64,000 nt of DNA from Hyphomicrobiales bacterium (GTDB lineage Bacteria > Pseudomonadota > Alphaproteobacteria > Rhizobiales > Beijerinckiaceae). Numbering within the stretch: position 1 is the stretch's first letter; each line of letters begins with the position of its first letter. Below the pieces are notes generated by a model. The model ran no database searches, had not been told where the DNA came from, and saw nothing but the letters and a program-made list of their open reading frames with translations. A program made the position numbers and the translations under genes. Location: assembly GCA_019247605.1 (NCBI GenBank), contig JAFBAS010000188.1, positions 1-64,000 of the forward strand, written 5' to 3'. Of this stretch, positions 17,896 through 26,742 are shown piece after piece.

Positions 17896-19290
17896 TCAAC
17901 CGCCACTATCGGTGCTGCTCGAGCGCCGGATGGCATCGAGCGCGCCCGTGCTGATGCGCCGAGCGGCCGCGGAAGCCTCGGCCAACGCCTTGATGCGTGC
18001 GCCCGAATGCGGTGTGGCGCCCTTCTCGAAAACAGGCAAGGCCTCCCAGGCATCACGCGCGGCCCCGATATCGCCGCGCATCAAGGCCGCCTCGACCGTG
18101 GCCGCCGGCGAGCCCGCCTCGTCGATGCCGACGTGACGCACCCGCACGATCCGCCCAACGAAGGCCAGGAGACGGTCCCACCAATTCGCCGGTTGGCTCG
18201 TTTCGGCAACCTTTTCCCGCGCGGCTTCGAGCTCGTTCTCGAAATCGACGACAAGCGAAGCCGGGGAGGGCGCTCCCTTCTCAGCGAAGGGCCGCAAGGC
18301 ATCTACGAGCTTCGAATCGGCACCGAGCCGGGAGAGCGCGTCGAGCTCGCCTGCGTATGGGGAGCCTCGATTCAAATCGGCCTCGATCGCGCGTGCCATG
18401 ACGAGGATGGAGGGCGCGTTTGCGTCTGGTTTCGGTCGCGCCGCAACCGATTGCTCGAGCCTTGCCAGGTCCTTTTCGAGCACGGTGAGCTTGCTCTCGA
18501 CCTCGGCGAGACGCGCCGCCGCCGGCTGGGCGCCATTCGCCGAATCGGCGGCGCTTTTCGCAACCGCCAAGGCTTCCTTGGCGTCGCGCGAGGCGGCATC
18601 GACTCTCCCCGCGAGAGCTTCGAGCGAAGTGGCGGGAGAGGGGCGCTGGCCTTGCGCGGCAAGCGCCTTCTCGAGCGCATCGACGCGTCCGGCGAGCTTG
18701 TCGAAATCGGCCCGCGTGACCTCAGGCTTGGTGGATGGGGTGGCGCGCATTGTATCGACCGCGCTTTCAACCTGCGCCAACCGCTCCGGAACCCGATCGA
18801 AAATGCCGCTCGCCGCAAGGTAAGCGAAGAGCGCGCCGGGAACTATGAGGGACAGCAGGAGCGCGGCGAGCGCGAGCGTGCGTGCGCTTTTCGGTGGCGA
18901 TGGCGGCGAAGCCGGAGACGGTGGTTCTTGCCCGACGTGACGCCAGGGCGAGGCCGTTTCCCGTGCTTCCGGTTTCGGCGCGCCATGCCCCGGCGTCCGC
19001 ACTTCGTCAGGTGGGGGCGCGGTCTCCTCCTTGAGGTCGGTCGGCGTGGAGAGGGCGTCCGGAACTTCCTTGCGGCTTGCCCGATCCGTGTCGAACGCTG
19101 GCTCCGAGTCGGACGTCACCGGCTTGGTTTCGGGCTTGTCTGCGGGGCCGGGGTCGAGCTTGGGCCCAATGTCGGAAGCGTCTTCGACGGCCTTTGGCGG
19201 CACAGCTTGGCTTGCGACGCGGCTGCGGCGCGCCCGTGCTTTCGCCACGCCTGGTTCGGGGGACGTCCCGGGTCGGTCCGTGTCGCTCAT
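17896..19290 (-). CDS. Mitofilin-family (COG4223) inner-membrane protein
   Basis: 464 residues. An acidic, proline-rich, probably disordered N-terminal 130 residues comes before one membrane segment (about 136-160, TLALAALLLSLIVPGALFAY). The periplasmic part is coiled coil to about residue 280 (repeated LAEVESKL, VDALEKAL-type heptads). The C-terminal 180 residues match the alphaproteobacterial relatives of mitochondrial Mic60 (WWDRLLAFVGRIVRVRHVG). It may shape membranes or hold envelope contacts. It sits between hemD and the HemY-like gene, the usual Hyphomicrobiales order. Confidence 0.87.
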   Translation of the reverse strand: MSDTDRPGTSPEPGVAKARARRSRVASQAVPPKAVEDASDIGPKLDPGPADKPETKPVTSDSEPAFDTDRASRKEVPDALSTPTDLKEETAPPPDEVRTPGHGAPKPEARETASPWRHVGQEPPSPASPPSPPKSARTLALAALLLSLIVPGALFAYLAASGIFDRVPERLAQVESAVDTMRATPSTKPEVTRADFDKLAGRVDALEKALAAQGQRPSPATSLEALAGRVDAASRDAKEALAVAKSAADSANGAQPAAARLAEVESKLTVLEKDLARLEQSVAARPKPDANAPSILVMARAIEADLNRGSPYAGELDALSRLGADSKLVDALRPFAEKGAPSPASLVVDFENELEAAREKVAETSQPANWWDRLLAFVGRIVRVRHVGIDEAGSPAATVEAALMRGDIGAARDAWEALPVFEKGATPHSGARIKALAEASAAARRISTGALDAIRRSSSTDSGG

Positions 19291-19515
19291 ACGGTGATCA
19301 CCTGTCCTGGTCCGCAGCGAAAGCGCACATCAATAAAGCCATGGTGAGGCTTTTTCCTATCATTTATCGGACCGGATGACGGCACACCGTCGCGCCGCAA
19401 GACCGCCGGCCACCCTAAAGCATGACCTTGATGTATGGTTCCAGTGCGCAAAAGCTGGATGCCCGAGGGCGAAATGTGACGCTCAGATACCGCGATGCCT
19501 GGTTTTGTACCACGG

Positions 19516-20259
19516 TCAAGCCGGTCTGCGCGAAAGACCGATCGGATCCGCCAAGAGGCGAAGAAGGCTAGCCTCGCTGGGCGCCCCGGCAACCTCCACC
19601 CGGCTTGCACCAACCTCAACGAGGGGAGCGGCGACGGCCTGCGACAGGCAGAGCTGACGCGGAGCAAGGGCTCGCTGCAAAAGCCGCTTTGCCTTTGCGA
19701 GCGCCACATAGGCGCTGGCGGAACGCGCCGAATAGTGCAGAACGGCGTCGACCTCGCCGCGCCTGAGCGCCTTCGCCGCTTCGGGGGGGAAAGCGGGCAG
19801 GATGGTCGCGGCATAAACCTCGACGAGGTCGAAGCTTCGTCCTTCTCGACGCAAGGCGCGCTCGATCTCCGGGCGCCTGTCGCGACCCGCAAGATAAAGA
19901 AGCCGACCTCGAGGCGCACGCTCGGCAAGTGAAGCCGCAAGCTCGCCTGCTGTGCGGTAAGCTCGCCCGGGCGTACGCAGCCCCACCTTCCTGGCGGCGT
20001 GGGCCGTGCGGGTGCCCACCACCAGGGCGAGCAGCCCGGCGATCCTCACCCGGGTTTCGGCATCAAGGAGCGCGAGCGCGTGCGGGCTTGCCGCAATTAC
20101 CGCGCCGTGAGTCTGTCTTCTCCTCGCAGCAGGCAGGCTCCCGTCACGGACGGGCGCGATCTCGAGAAGCGGAGCCAGGAGGGCCTTGTGGCCGCGCCGC
20201 GCCAAGGCACGCGCGGTGCGCGCCCCTACGGCCTCGGGGCGAAGCACGAGGACCCTCAC
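19516..20259 (-). CDS. hemD: Uroporphyrinogen-III synthase
   Basis: Closes hydroxymethylbilane to uroporphyrinogen III, acting straight after HemC. 247 residues with the typical RVLVLRPE start, GRLLYLAGRDRRPEIERAL in the middle, and DAVLHYSARSASAYVALA near the C-terminus. I chose GTG 20259 because AAGGCGA lies 5-6 nt upstream and the family normally starts just before RVLVLRP; a GTG at 20304 overlapping the hemC stop is possible. HemD sequences diverge strongly, so position after hemC adds much of the confidence. Confidence 0.88.
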   Translation of the reverse strand: MRVLVLRPEAVGARTARALARRGHKALLAPLLEIAPVRDGSLPAARRRQTHGAVIAASPHALALLDAETRVRIAGLLALVVGTRTAHAARKVGLRTPGRAYRTAGELAASLAERAPRGRLLYLAGRDRRPEIERALRREGRSFDLVEVYAATILPAFPPEAAKALRRGEVDAVLHYSARSASAYVALAKAKRLLQRALAPRQLCLSQAVAAPLVEVGASRVEVAGAPSEASLLRLLADPIGLSRRPA

Positions 20260-20300
20260 GGCTCGCCTTGCCTCAAAAGCCTGTCGGCTTGCGCTTCCAT

Positions 20301-21236
20301 TCACCCGCGCGCCGCGAGGATTCCCGGCACTAGCCGCGCGAGAAGCTCGCCCGCGGCATCGGCGCCGAGCTGCTCGGCCTCCTCGGCCGCGCCTTCGCGA
20401 GAGACCTCGACCCCGTTCGTCCCGTTCTGTTTCAGCGCGAGGCCGCAAAATCGCAAGCGGCCGCCCGCCAGCACCGCATGCCCGGCTATGGGCGTGCGGC
20501 AAGACCCGTCGAGCTTGTTCAAAAAGGCGCGTTCGGCCGCGAGCGCGCGTTCGGTCGGCTTGTCGAGAACGGGAGCGAGCCGCGACACGAGGCGCTCGTC
20601 CTCGGTGCGCGTCGTAATCGCGATGGCGCCCTGGCCGACGGCGGGGATGAAACGGGCAATGTCGAGGATCTCGGTCGCCTCGTTCTCCCGGCCGAGCCGC
20701 TTCAGACCGGCGAGCGCCAGAAGCGTGGCGTCGCATTCGCCTTCGGCGAGCTTGCGCAAGCGCGTGTCCACATTGCCGCGCATGAGCCGAATCTCGATGT
20801 CCGGGCGCCAGCGCTTGAGCTGCGCCTCGCGGCGCACTGAGGCCGTGCCGATGAGCGCGCCCGCGGGAAGCTTGTCGAGGCCACCGAAGCGCGGCGCAAT
20901 GAGCGCGTCGCGCGCATCCTCGCGCGGAAGATAGCCCGCAATGGCGATTCCAGGCGGGATCAGTGTGGGCAGATCTTTCGCGGAGTGCACGGCGATATCG
21001 ATCCGCCGATCGAGCAACGCCTCGTCGAGTTCCTTGGTGAAGAGCCCCTTGCCGCCTGCCTCAGCGAGCGAGCGATCGGTGATGCGGTCGCCGCTCGTGC
21101 GAATGACGACGATCTCGACCTGTTCGGCAGCCACCGGGCCCGCCTCTGCGAGCCTGCGGCGCAGCTCATGGGCTTGCGCCAGCGCGAGCGGGCTGCCCCG
21201 TGTGCCGAGCCGCAATTTTGCGCCCGTTTCCGACAC
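20301..21236 (-). CDS. hemC: Hydroxymethylbilane synthase (porphobilinogen deaminase)
   Basis: Joins four porphobilinogens into hydroxymethylbilane. 311 residues. LRLGTRGSPLALAQA opens the protein, and RTSGDRI, GGKGLFTKELDEAL and IAVHSAKDLP carry the active-site Arg and Asp. Cys246 in LDGSCRTPIAGHA holds the dipyrromethane cofactor. hemD follows 41 bp downstream. In many relatives hemC diverges from tsaD; here tsaD, gpsA, the lipoprotein gene and hemC all read the same way. Confidence 0.97.
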   Translation of the reverse strand: MSETGAKLRLGTRGSPLALAQAHELRRRLAEAGPVAAEQVEIVVIRTSGDRITDRSLAEAGGKGLFTKELDEALLDRRIDIAVHSAKDLPTLIPPGIAIAGYLPREDARDALIAPRFGGLDKLPAGALIGTASVRREAQLKRWRPDIEIRLMRGNVDTRLRKLAEGECDATLLALAGLKRLGRENEATEILDIARFIPAVGQGAIAITTRTEDERLVSRLAPVLDKPTERALAAERAFLNKLDGSCRTPIAGHAVLAGGRLRFCGLALKQNGTNGVEVSREGAAEEAEQLGADAAGELLARLVPGILAARG

Positions 21237-21246
21237 GCCATCAACC

Positions 21247-21600
21247 TCAAGGATAGCCGAAGCGCGACTTCGTCGAGCGGATCAAGGCACTTGCCTGAGC
21301 CCCGTTGCCGGAGGCGCAAAGATGATCCGCCTTGTCGATGGCGTCGCTGACCTGCTGGTACACCGAAAGCTTCACGTTGCCGGTCTGGTAATCATTGTTC
21401 ATCACGGCGCGAAAGCGCGAGACGTCTCCCTCGCAGCCTGCGCCTTGCGGAAGCGTGAAACCCGAAGGCGTGAAGGATTGCGTCGCATAGCCGGAAGGCG
21501 TCGCGGTGGTAGGCGGCGGAGCCTCCTGATTGCAAGCGGCAAGACCGAGCCAAAGAACAAGAATCGCGAGGCGGGACGAGGCATCGAGCATGATAGACAT
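21247..21600 (-). CDS. Small lipoprotein, unknown function
   Basis: 117 residues starting at ATG 21600, with AAGGGAG 4 nt upstream. Lipoprotein signal peptide: LAILVLWLGLAAC with the lipid Cys at 24. After a Pro/Thr-rich linker comes a small domain with two more cysteines (GAGCEGD, DHLCASG) and FRAVMNNDYQTGNVKLSVYQQV. It ends just 10 bp before hemC begins, so it is probably co-transcribed with the haem genes. I do not recognise the family. Confidence 0.8.
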   Translation of the reverse strand: MSIMLDASSRLAILVLWLGLAACNQEAPPPTTATPSGYATQSFTPSGFTLPQGAGCEGDVSRFRAVMNNDYQTGNVKLSVYQQVSDAIDKADHLCASGNGAQASALIRSTKSRFGYP

Positions 21601-21671
21601 TGCTCCCTTCGGCGAATTGGCGCGATCGTAGCCGATATTCAGGCAGGGGAAGAGGTGCGGCGCAAAACCGT

Positions 21672-22670
21672 TCACTCCTCCGACCTCACGGGACGATTCA
21701 TGAGCGCGTCCACGGCATCCTCGATCGAGAGCTTTCGCTCGAGGATTGCCGCCACGCAATCGCTGACCGGCATGGAGAGGCCGGCGAGGCGCGCCATCTC
21801 GCAGAGCGCACTTGCCGTGAACGCGCCCTCGGCGAGCTTTCCATGAGCCGCGATGTCGGGCGCCTCACCGCGCCCGAGCGCGAGGCCGAGCGCGAAGTTG
21901 CGCGATTTCGGCGTCGAGGTCGAAAGCATCAAGTCGCCGAGCCCCGAAAGCCCCATCAGGGTTTCGGGCTTCGCTCCATGTGCGGCAGCGAAACGGCGAA
22001 GTTCCGCGAAGCCTCGCGCCGTGAGCGCGGCCCTGGCGCTGTCGCCGAGCCGGCGCCCTTCGACGATCCCGGCCGCGATCGCGACCACATTCTTCGCCGC
22101 TCCGCCGATCTCGACGCCGCGAATGTCGGTCGTGTGATAGAGCCGCAGCGCACGCGACGACAAGGCGCCGGCGAGCTTGCTCGCGAGCGCCGCATCCTCC
22201 GCCGCGATCACCACGGCCGTGGGCAGCCCTTGCGCCACATCCTGCGCGAAGCTCGGCCCCGACAAGATCGCGGGGATCGCGCGCGGCAACACCTGCCTCA
22301 CGATGTCGCTCATGAAGGTCTTCGTCTTGCGCTCGATGCCTTTGGCGCAGACGATGGCCGAGAGCGGTTCTCGCACCACGCTCGCAAGCGCCTCGCACGC
22401 GCCTCGCAAGGCTTGCGCCGGCACCGCGATGACAAGCATCTGCGCGCCCTCGAGCGCCTCGATTGCCGATGTCGGCGTGATCGCCTCGTCGAGGCGCACG
22501 CCGGGAAGCCTCAGCCGGTTCTCGCGTTCACGCGACATCGTCTCGGTTTGCGCGGGATCGCGCGCCCACAAGACCACACGCTTGCCGGTGCGTGCCGTCG
22601 CAACCGCGAGTGCCGTGCCGAAGGCGCCACCGCCGACGACACCGATCGGGCCGGGAGCGGCCCCGCTCAT
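21672..22670 (-). CDS. gpsA: Glycerol-3-phosphate dehydrogenase [NAD(P)+]
   Basis: Reduces dihydroxyacetone phosphate to sn-glycerol-3-phosphate for phospholipid synthesis. 332 residues. Rossmann motif IGVVGGGAFGTALA near the N-terminus, LVIAVPAQALR, CAKGIERKT, LSGPSFAQDVAQGLPT, and the catalytic AAKNVVAIAAGIVEG (Lys). GLGDLMLSTSTPKSRNF closes the substrate site. It follows tsaD by 49 bp on the same strand, a very common alphaproteobacterial pair. Confidence 0.97.
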   Translation of the reverse strand: MSGAAPGPIGVVGGGAFGTALAVATARTGKRVVLWARDPAQTETMSRERENRLRLPGVRLDEAITPTSAIEALEGAQMLVIAVPAQALRGACEALASVVREPLSAIVCAKGIERKTKTFMSDIVRQVLPRAIPAILSGPSFAQDVAQGLPTAVVIAAEDAALASKLAGALSSRALRLYHTTDIRGVEIGGAAKNVVAIAAGIVEGRRLGDSARAALTARGFAELRRFAAAHGAKPETLMGLSGLGDLMLSTSTPKSRNFALGLALGRGEAPDIAAHGKLAEGAFTASALCEMARLAGLSMPVSDCVAAILERKLSIEDAVDALMNRPVRSEE

Positions 22671-22719
22671 GAAAGAGCGGCGCCCGAGCCGAAGATCACG
22701 GCCACTCCCGCGGACAGGT

Positions 22720-23781
22720 TCATGAGGCCGCGCGTCCTGTACGTTCGATCTCCTCGCCGAGAGGCCAGCGAGCGCGCGCCGGGGCGGTGAGATCGTCCGT
22801 CATGTCACGCCGCAAGCGCTCGACGCCGGCCCATGCGATCATCGCCGCGTTGTCGCCGCACAGATCAAGCGGCGGTGCGATGAATTTCACGCCGCTCTCC
22901 GCGGCGATCCGCGACAAGGCGAGGCGCAACGGCCCATTCGCGGCGACGCCACCGGCAACGACGAGCGCGGTCGGCTTGTGTCCCATCGTCACGATGGCGC
23001 TCAGCGCATGACGCGTCCGGTCATCCACGACATCGACGATCGCCGCCTGGAACGACGCACACAGATCCGCGACATCCGTCCCGGTGAGCGGCGCGATGCG
23101 TTCGCAGCTCAGCCGAAGCGCCGTCTTGAGCCCCGAAAGCGAAAAGTCGCATCCAGGCCGGCCGAGAAGAGGGCGAGGCAGATCGAAGCGTTCCGGATCG
23201 CCGCGCTCGGCTGCCTTCTCGACCGAAGGACCTCCGGGATAAGGCAGGCCGAGAAGCTTCGCGGCCTTGTCGAAGGCTTCCCCGATCGCGTCGTCGAGCG
23301 TCGAGCCGAGACGCACGTAACTGCCGACATCGCGTGCCGCCACCAAAGCCGTGTGGCCGCCCGAGGCGAGAAGCAGGAGGAATGGGAAGGCGACTGCGTG
23401 AGTAAGGCGCGCGGTGAGCGCATGGGCCTCCAGATGATTCACCGCGATGAAGGGTTTGTTCGCCACGAGCGCCAAGGTCTTCGCGGTCGTGGTGCCGACG
23501 ATGAGGCCGCCGATGAGGCCGGGGCCGGCCGCCACCGCGATGGCATCGACGTCCTTCAGCGTGAGCTTTGCCTTGGCGAGAGCGCGCGCCACGATCTTGT
23601 CGAGCGCCTCGACATGGTGGCGCGCGGCGATCTCCGGCACCACGCCCCCATAAGGGGCGTGCGCCGAAATTTGCGACAGGATCTCGTTCGAGACGATCTC
23701 ACGGCTCCCGTCGTCGTTGAGCGCGACGACGGCCGCCGCCGTCTCGTCGCAGCTCGTCTCGATGCCGAGGACGCGTATCAT
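22720..23781 (-). CDS. tsaD: tRNA N6-threonylcarbamoyladenosine transferase subunit
   Basis: Adds the threonylcarbamoyl group to A37 of ANN-decoding tRNAs, with TsaB, TsaE and TsaC. 353 residues. Family motifs: [15 protein letters not shown] at the start, [11 protein letters not shown] (metal His pair), [66 protein letters not shown] and [12 protein letters not shown]. Length and motifs are complete. gpsA is downstream and the aldolase gene ends 39 bp upstream. Confidence 0.97.
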   Translation of the reverse strand: MIRVLGIETSCDETAAAVVALNDDGSREIVSNEILSQISAHAPYGGVVPEIAARHHVEALDKIVARALAKAKLTLKDVDAIAVAAGPGLIGGLIVGTTTAKTLALVANKPFIAVNHLEAHALTARLTHAVAFPFLLLLASGGHTALVAARDVGSYVRLGSTLDDAIGEAFDKAAKLLGLPYPGGPSVEKAAERGDPERFDLPRPLLGRPGCDFSLSGLKTALRLSCERIAPLTGTDVADLCASFQAAIVDVVDDRTRHALSAIVTMGHKPTALVVAGGVAANGPLRLALSRIAAESGVKFIAPPLDLCGDNAAMIAWAGVERLRRDMTDDLTAPARARWPLGEEIERTGRAAS

Positions 23782-23820
23782 CGCGGCTCCATCAACCCGA
23801 TGCGGCTTCGCGCGAGAGCA

Positions 23821-24636
23821 TCATGCCATCTTCTTGGCAAAGGAGGCTTTGGCGAGCGAAGGCTTGACCGCTGCCATGAAGGCACGCGCTTGCGCCATCA
23901 TCATCCCCATGTCGGATGCGATGGCGACGTAGTCGTAACCATAGCCGATATAGCGTTCGACGATCTCCGGCGTCGGACCGATGATTCCGCAAGGCTTGCC
24001 GATTGCGCGGCAACGCTTCGCCACTTCGGCCACCTTCGCCTGCACGCTCCTCTCCTCCATGTTGCCGACATGCCCCATATTGGCGGCAAGATCGGCCGGG
24101 CCGAGGAAAATCGCGTCGACCCCGTCGACCGTGGCGATGGCCTCGAGCTTCGAGGCGGCTTCCGGCGTTTCGATCTGCACGATGACGAAGGCGGCCTCAT
24201 TGGCGCGCCTCGCGTAATCGGGCACGGTGCCGTAACGGTTGCCGCGGTGGAAGCCGGCAAAGCCGCGCCTGCCGGCGTTGGGATCGCCAGGCACGGGATA
24301 ACGCGTGAAGGAAACCGCCGCGCGGGCCTCCTCGACGCTCTGCACGAAAGGAAACATGAGGCTCTGCGCGCCGGCATCCATGAGGCGCTTCACCAGGACC
24401 TGATCGTTCCACGGGATGCGCACGATGGGTGCCGCCGGCGTTCCGGCAAGCGCCTGGAGAATGTGATAGGCGTCTCGCACATCGATCGGCGTGTGCTCCA
24501 TATCGACGAGAATCCAATCGAAGCCGAGCGAGCCCAAAGCTTCCGCCGTCGATGTCGCGCCCGACATCACCCAGGTGCCGAGAGGCACGCGGTCGCGTTT
24601 GAGGAGCTGGCGAAACGGATTGGTCAGGATGTCCAT
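23821..24636 (-). CDS. HpcH/HpaI-family class II aldolase
   Basis: 271-residue TIM-barrel aldolase that splits or forms 2-keto-3-deoxy (sugar or dicarboxylic) acids using a divalent metal. Signature parts: LVDMEHTPID, VRIPWNDQVLVKRLMDAGA, SLMFPFVQSVEEA, RRGFAGFHRGNRYG, VIVQIETPEAA (metal Glu) and FLGPADLAANMG (metal Asp). It resembles 2-dehydro-3-deoxyglucarate aldolase GarL as much as HpaI. It lies 65 bp downstream of the cupin gene and with the RuBisCO-like gene forms an apparent three-gene string, so a sugar-acid role is inferred. Confidence 0.9.
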   Translation of the reverse strand: MDILTNPFRQLLKRDRVPLGTWVMSGATSTAEALGSLGFDWILVDMEHTPIDVRDAYHILQALAGTPAAPIVRIPWNDQVLVKRLMDAGAQSLMFPFVQSVEEARAAVSFTRYPVPGDPNAGRRGFAGFHRGNRYGTVPDYARRANEAAFVIVQIETPEAASKLEAIATVDGVDAIFLGPADLAANMGHVGNMEERSVQAKVAEVAKRCRAIGKPCGIIGPTPEIVERYIGYGYDYVAIASDMGMMMAQARAFMAAVKPSLAKASFAKKMA

Positions 24637-24701
24637 GAAGGGGTTCCGGTTCCGGGAGGAGAATTAACCGCGAGGCAAGTGCGCAAGACCTGTCATTGAG
24701 C

Positions 24702-25184
24702 TCACGGTGCCGCTGGATTTGTGCCGAGAAAGCGAGCGACGGTTTTGTCCTTGGAAAGCTCGGTCAAATCGGCCGGAGTCGGGAGTTGCGGCTTGTCGCG
24801 TTGCGCGTTGACCATGCACAGGAAGCCGAGCGGCTCTCGCGGGCCGGCGCGGAACTGGTGCCATGTCCAGGGCGGCACGGTGACGAGGTCATGCAGCTCG
24901 ATCTTTCGGACCTCACGCCCGACGAGGCATTCGCCGCGCCCGCGAAGCACCATCACGGCATGCATGTGCTCGTGACGCTCGAGCGTCGAGAAGCCGCCCG
25001 GCGCGACCTCGAAATAGCGTAGCTCGCAGGCGAGATCGGGATCGCCGAAGAGGATCTGGCGCGACACCGTCTTGAAGAGGGCGCGCTCATCTTCCTTGTA
25101 GGGGCGAAGCTCGACCTGCTCCCAGCGGTGCCCGCGCGCGGCGCGATGGGCCTGTCTTTTTGGTTCAGAAGCCATCTCATCCAT
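24702..25184 (-). CDS. Single-domain cupin protein
   Basis: 160 residues, one cupin barrel. Motif 1 is HEHMHAVMVLRGRGECLVG (His pair for metal) and motif 2 is DLVTVPPWTWHQFRAG. I start at MDEMASE (25184), whose ATG overlaps the last 8 bases of the RuBisCO-like gene, suggesting translational coupling. A shorter start is at 25175. Cupins of this size are often sugar isomerases, lyases or small dioxygenases. Coupling to an RLP and an aldolase suggests a step in the same catabolic route, not identified. Confidence 0.82.
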   Translation of the reverse strand: MDEMASEPKRQAHRAARGHRWEQVELRPYKEDERALFKTVSRQILFGDPDLACELRYFEVAPGGFSTLERHEHMHAVMVLRGRGECLVGREVRKIELHDLVTVPPWTWHQFRAGPREPLGFLCMVNAQRDKPQLPTPADLTELSKDKTVARFLGTNPAAP

Positions 25185-26268
25185 AAGCGTAGCCTTCCAC
25201 ACTGGCCACGAAAGCCTTTGTCTCCTCGACGAGCCGCTCGCGTGCCGCGAGCAAATCGCCGCCGATCAGCAACATCACCTCGGCGCCGTAGAAATCAAGT
25301 AGCTCGGGGACGCGCGCGAGCCTCATGCCGCCCGCAGGCACCGGAACCGAAGGGCGCAGCTTGCCCCATTCGTCGAGCGCCGCACGCGCCAGTGCTTTGC
25401 AGGTCTCGCGCGAATAGCCGAAACGACCCCCGTAATTCGGGAAGACCACGGCACCGGCTCCGAAGAGGCGAAAGAGCTTGCCGATGAGCAAGGGCGGGGC
25501 GATCCGGGCCGCGCCGCCCAGCGCCGGATGGGCAAGGATCGCCATATCCGGATTGTCGCGCGCCAAGGCAAGCATGTTCGACACGCCACTGATAATGGGG
25601 GCGAGCATCACCGTGTCGATGCCGTTTTCACGCGCGATGGCGATTTCGCGCCGAAGCGTGTCGAGATCGCCCGTGAGGCTCGGCACATAGCGCGTGTTGA
25701 AGCCGCCCGACCGCAACGCCGTAGCGACAGCCTCGACGCGGTCGGCAAAGGGCGAATAGGCCTGCTCCGCGAGACCATGGTCGTCCTTGATGTAGTCGAC
25801 GCCACCTTGCGCGAAGCGGCGCGCGAGCGCAGCCAGCGCGGCGGGGGCCATCCCTTGCGGCTTCAGCGCCGAGCAGGTGAGCGCGCGACGCGAAACGCCG
25901 ACGCGCGCCTTGAGCTCGGCGAAGCCTTGTCGCGGCCCGCCGAAGGCCGCGAGCATCTCGGGCGGCAAGATCGCATCATGCAAGGCGACATCATCCAGAA
26001 GCGACGCGTTACCGAACAGCATGTTCATGAGCTGGCCGGCGTCGTCGCCCGTAGTCTGCGCATTGAGGCCGATGCGCGCCTCGAATAGGCCCCTGCCGAG
26101 GTCGCGGATTTCGTGCACCTCGCCCACGATCTCGTCGAGCACGCACTCATCCTCGATGCCCTCGACCGGCATCTCGACGCTTTGCTCGACCGCGATCGCG
26201 CGGGCGCGCCCATCGACGACGCCGGCCTCGCAACGGATGTGGTAGACGGCCTCGATCGAGGATTTCAT
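25177..26268 (-). CDS. RuBisCO-like protein (form IV large-subunit homologue)
   Basis: 363 residues, shorter than carboxylating RuBisCO. The alpha/beta barrel is recognisable: SALKPQGM near 133-140 (Lys136 aligns with catalytic Lys175 of spinach; the next Lys is Gln), GGVDYIKDDHGL at 155-166 (Lys161 and Asp163 match carbamate Lys201 and Asp203, but Glu204 is His164), then HPALGG, GKLFRLFGAG, PAGGM (Ser379 position is Ala) and IGGDLL. It should not fix CO2. Known RLPs act in methionine salvage or apiose/isoapionate breakdown. First gene of an RLP-cupin-aldolase string. Alignment is by eye. Confidence 0.88.
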   Translation of the reverse strand: MKSSIEAVYHIRCEAGVVDGRARAIAVEQSVEMPVEGIEDECVLDEIVGEVHEIRDLGRGLFEARIGLNAQTTGDDAGQLMNMLFGNASLLDDVALHDAILPPEMLAAFGGPRQGFAELKARVGVSRRALTCSALKPQGMAPAALAALARRFAQGGVDYIKDDHGLAEQAYSPFADRVEAVATALRSGGFNTRYVPSLTGDLDTLRREIAIARENGIDTVMLAPIISGVSNMLALARDNPDMAILAHPALGGAARIAPPLLIGKLFRLFGAGAVVFPNYGGRFGYSRETCKALARAALDEWGKLRPSVPVPAGGMRLARVPELLDFYGAEVMLLIGGDLLAARERLVEETKAFVASVEGYAYG

Positions 26269-26418
26269 GGCTCCATGAAGCGCGGCGGACGCGAGATTTC
26301 AACTAGGAAACAGGCCTTTGCCATGGCGGAACGAAAACTAATGCGGAGGCGGCCATGCGCAGGATGCGGTCCGCAGGTGGGATTGACAGAAAATTGATTG
26401 TCCGAAGCGCGGTATTTG

Positions 26419-26442
26419 GTAACATGTCGTATTACGTGTTAC
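26419..26442 (+). promoter_or_regulatory. Probable HigA operator upstream of higBA
   Basis: A 24-bp imperfect palindrome, GTAACA at the left and TGTTAC at the right, with an inner GT/AC pair, ending 4 bp before the higB start. Toxin-antitoxin modules of this kind are repressed by the antitoxin binding such a site. The surroundings are clearly more AT-rich than flanking genes. Confidence 0.6.
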
Positions 26443-26446
26443 AGCC

Positions 26447-26725
26447 ATGATCGACAGCTTCAGCCACAAAGGCCTGAAACGGCTATTTGAAGACAATGAC
26501 CGCCGCCTGATCCGACCAGACTTGGTTGAACGCGTCTCGATCATTTTGGCATATCTCGATGCCGCCAAAACGATTGATGATCTCAATATTCCAAGCCTTC
26601 GACTCCATTCTCTTAAGGGAGAATATCGGGGTTACTGGTCCGTCACGGTCCGCGCAAATTGGCGCATTGTATTCCAGTTCGATGATGGCGCGGTCTCTGC
26701 GATCGAGTTGATCGATTACCACTGA
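26447..26725 (+). CDS. higB: HigB-type mRNA interferase toxin
   Basis: 92-residue RelE/HigB-superfamily toxin that cuts mRNA on the ribosome. It starts MIDSFSHKGLKRLFE and has the HigB stretch LNIPSLRLHSLKGEYRGYWSVTVRANWRIVFQFDDG (read in pieces), including the basic/aromatic residues of the active site (Arg-Gly-Tyr-Trp, Asn-Trp-Arg). The toxin is the first gene, as usual for higBA, and higA begins 17 bp after its stop. Its base composition is lower in GC than the neighbours, which suggests horizontal arrival. Confidence 0.93.
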   Translation: MIDSFSHKGLKRLFEDNDRRLIRPDLVERVSIILAYLDAAKTIDDLNIPSLRLHSLKGEYRGYWSVTVRANWRIVFQFDDGAVSAIELIDYH

Positions 26726-26742
26726 AGAAGGGAGAGTTGGCG

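Noticed and set aside
19417-19475. Words resembling the dispersed repeat at 39975
   Set aside because: Only scattered matches (AGCATGA, GGTTCC, GCAAAA) in altered spacing; too degenerate to call a copy.
21600-22790. Long plus-strand frame of 396 codons
   Set aside because: It is antisense to gpsA, whose motifs are complete; the translation is Arg/His-rich without domains, typical of a GC-rich shadow frame.
22978-24699. Long plus-strand frame of 573 codons
   Set aside because: It runs opposite tsaD and the aldolase, both clearly real; no recognisable motif.
26383-26388. TTGACA as the -35 of higBA
   Set aside because: No convincing -10 at 16-18 bp spacing; the promoter probably overlaps the palindrome but cannot be fixed from sequence alone.
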